Assembly: GCA_964615335.1 (NCBI GenBank) | Contig: CAZTMT010000002.1 | Location: 186,001 to 250,000 of the forward strand | Origin: HR10 sp964615335 | GTDB taxonomy: Bacteria; Acidobacteriota; Blastocatellia; HR10 | Direction of reading: 5' to 3' | DNA length: 64,000 bases | In this document: one piece after another, positions 62,264 to 64,000 of the stretch | Position numbering within the stretch: position 1 is the first letter of the stretch | Layout of the letters: each line of letters opens with the position of its first letter | Program-made: the position numbers and the translations under genes | The notes under the pieces: generated by a model | The model's input: the letters and a program-made list of their open reading frames with translations, nothing else | What the model was told of the DNA's origin: nothing | Database searches by the model: none

Positions 62264-64000
62264 TCACGGTCCCGCTCTCCTTCCGGTTGAACCGGAAGCC
62301 ATCATCTTTTTCTCCGGAGGACGCGCGCGGGCCGTCAGGCGCGTTGCGGCCAGCAGGCGGCGTTGCTCCTCGGCCGTCAGTTGGAACATATACCGCACCA
62401 GCAGATCCACATGATCTCCCCGATAAGCCTTGAAGGCTTCCGGCAACGGTCCAGAGAAGACCCATCGGTCTCCTTCGCGCCGGAAGAGTCCCGAAGGCAT
62501 AGCCGTGCCCGGACTGATGGCCTGAGGATCAATCATCCATCGGGCTGTCCAGCCCGGCTTCAAGCGCTCTCGCGCGATGAGGAAGTTCGGAGCCGTCGCG
62601 CGCGCATCGTGCGCGGGATCGCCGACCATGTGGCAGCGCAAGCAGGGAGCGGCCGGCGAGGTGAACAGTTGTCGCGCCAGGGCGCGTTCGGTTTCGGTGA
62701 TCGGCTCCAGCTTGGGTTCAATATAGGGCTGCGGCTGCGCCGAGAGCGCTTCGAAGAAGCGCACGAGGATGCCGATCTCCCGGGGCGAGAGATAGAACGT
62801 CGGCATCCGCACCTTCAAATACTCGCGCACGCCATTGCGCTCCAGGTTCGTCTCGCTCAAGGCCGGATTCTCCAAGAACCGCGCGAGCCAATCGGGACGC
62901 ACGCGCGCTCCCTCGCCGATCAAGCTCGGCGGCAGTTGATCCTTCCAATCCGGATCCTGATACCGGGGGAGCGTGCTCAGGACCGATTGTTGTCCGGGCA
63001 TGATCGTATGACAGCCCATGCAGTTGTACTTCTTGATGATCCACCATCCCTCCTGGATATCCTTCCGCCGATCGCTGGGATTGTAGTAGTAGCCGGGAGG
63101 GAGAGTGGGATTCACACTCCCCAGAAGGAACGTCGTCAGGGCGCGAATCTCCTCCTCGGTCAGGTTCGGATTGGGCATGCGGAGCCGATCCTCGGGAGCC
63201 TTCAGCTTCCCGCGATCGTAGATGTCCGGATTCCGCAGTTTGTTCTCAATGAATCCCTTGTGATTGTACCATCCCTGCCGCTTCGCTTCACGAGCCAGCA
63301 ATCCGAAATCGAGCTGCTCGAGCGGCTTGCTCCCCTCGCGCGTCAATTCCGTACCGATCTTGGGCTCCTCTTCAAAGCCGCTGATCTCGTGACATCCCGC
63401 GCATCCGTACCGGCGAATGAGCTGAGCGCCTCGCGCCCTGAGCTTGGGATCATCCAGGAAAGGAGCCGGAGGATAGGAGACCCCCGGACGCCGCTGCGTC
63501 ATGAGGAAGCTCGCGATATCGCGCGCCTCCTGCCAGGAGAGGCGCAAGCTCGGCATGACGGTCATCTGCTGGACCTGCATCTCGGAGCCGCAGCTTGGAC
63601 ATTTCGAATGGTTCAAATCGAATCGGAAGGGCAAGCCCTTCTTCGCGTAATCTTCCGGACCGATGTCTCGCCGCTCCGTCGGACAATAGGGACGCAGGCG
63701 CTCGCGCGGATTGTGAATCCACCGCACGAGATAGTCGTACTGGACTTTCTCCCCCACGCGCGAGAGGTTCGCGGCGAAGGTCCCTCCGACGGCTTGTGCG
63801 CCTTCGCCAATGGAATGGCAGGCCAGACAGCCGCGCGTCTCAAAAAGCTCGCGACCGCGCACCGGATCCCCCGGAGGCTGCGCAGGCACGGAGTCGCGCA
63901 ACGCCGTCTGCCAGAGATAGGCCGAGATCGCCTGCACCTCATCTCGGTTCAGCCGAAAGCGAGGCATCTTCGTCGTCGGGCGGAAAGCATGCGGGTTCTC
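62264..64000 (-). CDS. Multi-domain cytochrome c, N-terminus beyond the window
   Basis: A periplasmic electron carrier whose reading frame runs off the end of the window; 578 codons are visible. Four CxxCH heme sites are seen (CLACH, CAGCH, CMGCH and CLRCH, spaced by about 130 residues), each with a later methionine in MP-type motifs (MPSL, RMPN, RMPTF, AMPS). A fifth such motif (KMPRF) at the visible start belongs to a further domain lying mostly outside. A cysteine knuckle (YCP...HSKCPSCG) between the first two visible hemes is not a heme site and could bind zinc. It heads the operon with the cupredoxin lipoprotein, ctaA and ctaB. Confidence 0.9.
   Translation of the reverse strand, partial: ENPHAFRPTTKMPRFRLNRDEVQAISAYLWQTALRDSVPAQPPGDPVRGRELFETRGCLACHSIGEGAQAVGGTFAANLSRVGEKVQYDYLVRWIHNPRERLRPYCPTERRDIGPEDYAKKGLPFRFDLNHSKCPSCGSEMQVQQMTVMPSLRLSWQEARDIASFLMTQRRPGVSYPPAPFLDDPKLRARGAQLIRRYGCAGCHEISGFEEEPKIGTELTREGSKPLEQLDFGLLAREAKRQGWYNHKGFIENKLRNPDIYDRGKLKAPEDRLRMPNPNLTEEEIRALTTFLLGSVNPTLPPGYYYNPSDRRKDIQEGWWIIKKYNCMGCHTIMPGQQSVLSTLPRYQDPDWKDQLPPSLIGEGARVRPDWLARFLENPALSETNLERNGVREYLKVRMPTFYLSPREIGILVRFFEALSAQPQPYIEPKLEPITETERALARQLFTSPAAPCLRCHMVGDPAHDARATAPNFLIARERLKPGWTARWMIDPQAISPGTAMPSGLFRREGDRWVFSGPLPEAFKAYRGDHVDLLVRYMFQLTAEEQRRLLAATRLTARARPPEKKMMASGSTGRRAGP

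Overview
The window looks like chromosomal DNA of a diderm, aerobic, GC-rich bacterium, most probably an acidobacterium (Blastocatellia-like). The reasons are an Oar-like TonB-dependent receptor with an N-terminal carboxypeptidase-regulatory domain, LptD, an A1-type cytochrome c oxidase with two subunit III genes, and a multi-domain cytochrome c next to a cupredoxin lipoprotein. The phylum call is inference from gene content, not from a marker phylogeny. Most genes are housekeeping. I see no prophage, no insertion sequence and no CRISPR array.

Layout. 1-6.9 kb: the end of Hsp33, a hairpin-rich inverted-repeat element, a frameshifted MFS transporter, a large TonB-dependent receptor and a P1-type aminopeptidase. 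6.9-12.4 kb: LptD with a NusG paralogue directly upstream, a YihY/BrkB membrane protein and glycerate 2-kinase. 12.4-17.4 kb: a protein-quality and stress operon (rhomboid protease, GAF-PP2C phosphatase, small heat-shock protein, Lon). 17.6-18.4 kb: an orphan Cas6 endoribonuclease. 18.6-24.9 kb: a methyltransferase, an HD phosphohydrolase, tsaD, mtnA, rsmE and prmA. 24.9-30.2 kb: TrkA-like protein, a membrane-anchored universal stress protein, a small membrane protein, an APC permease and a TPR lipid/envelope-type protein, followed by tRNA-Lys(UUU).

30.4-37.9 kb: Mpl, a ComEA-like protein, a glycosyltransferase, a class-I glutamine amidotransferase-type hydrolase, an Fsr-like MFS pump, ComM/YifB and a small secreted protein. 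37.9-41.7 kb: an rpoD-rho operon with a near-consensus promoter, in which Rho lacks its N-terminal helical domain, and a second small heat-shock gene. 41.7-46.9 kb: an ArnT/PMT-like glycosyltransferase, an unrecognised secreted protein with a HEHGD motif, a GnnA-like dehydrogenase and a TonB-like protein. 47-53.6 kb: miaA, tmk, holB, proS and two overlapping MetE-like genes, the first of which has lost the zinc ligands. 53.6-64 kb: a helical membrane protein, the cox operon (coxB, ctaD, two coxC, coxD, a CAMC-motif small protein) and, convergent to it, an operon of multi-domain cytochrome c, cupredoxin lipoprotein, ctaA and ctaB.

Functionally, the last 10 kb form one respiratory block: heme A synthesis (CtaA, CtaB) serves the oxidase, and the cytochrome c and cupredoxin lipoprotein are probable electron carriers to its CuA subunit. 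Several genes have good sigma-70-type promoters (TTGACN, 16-18 bp, TATNNT), and a few start within 7-9 bp of a -10 box with no Shine-Dalgarno, suggesting leaderless transcripts. The best candidates for something new are the tandem MetE pair, the orphan Cas6, the inverted-repeat element at 741-980, the LptD-linked NusG paralogue and the cytochrome c with a CxxC knuckle.
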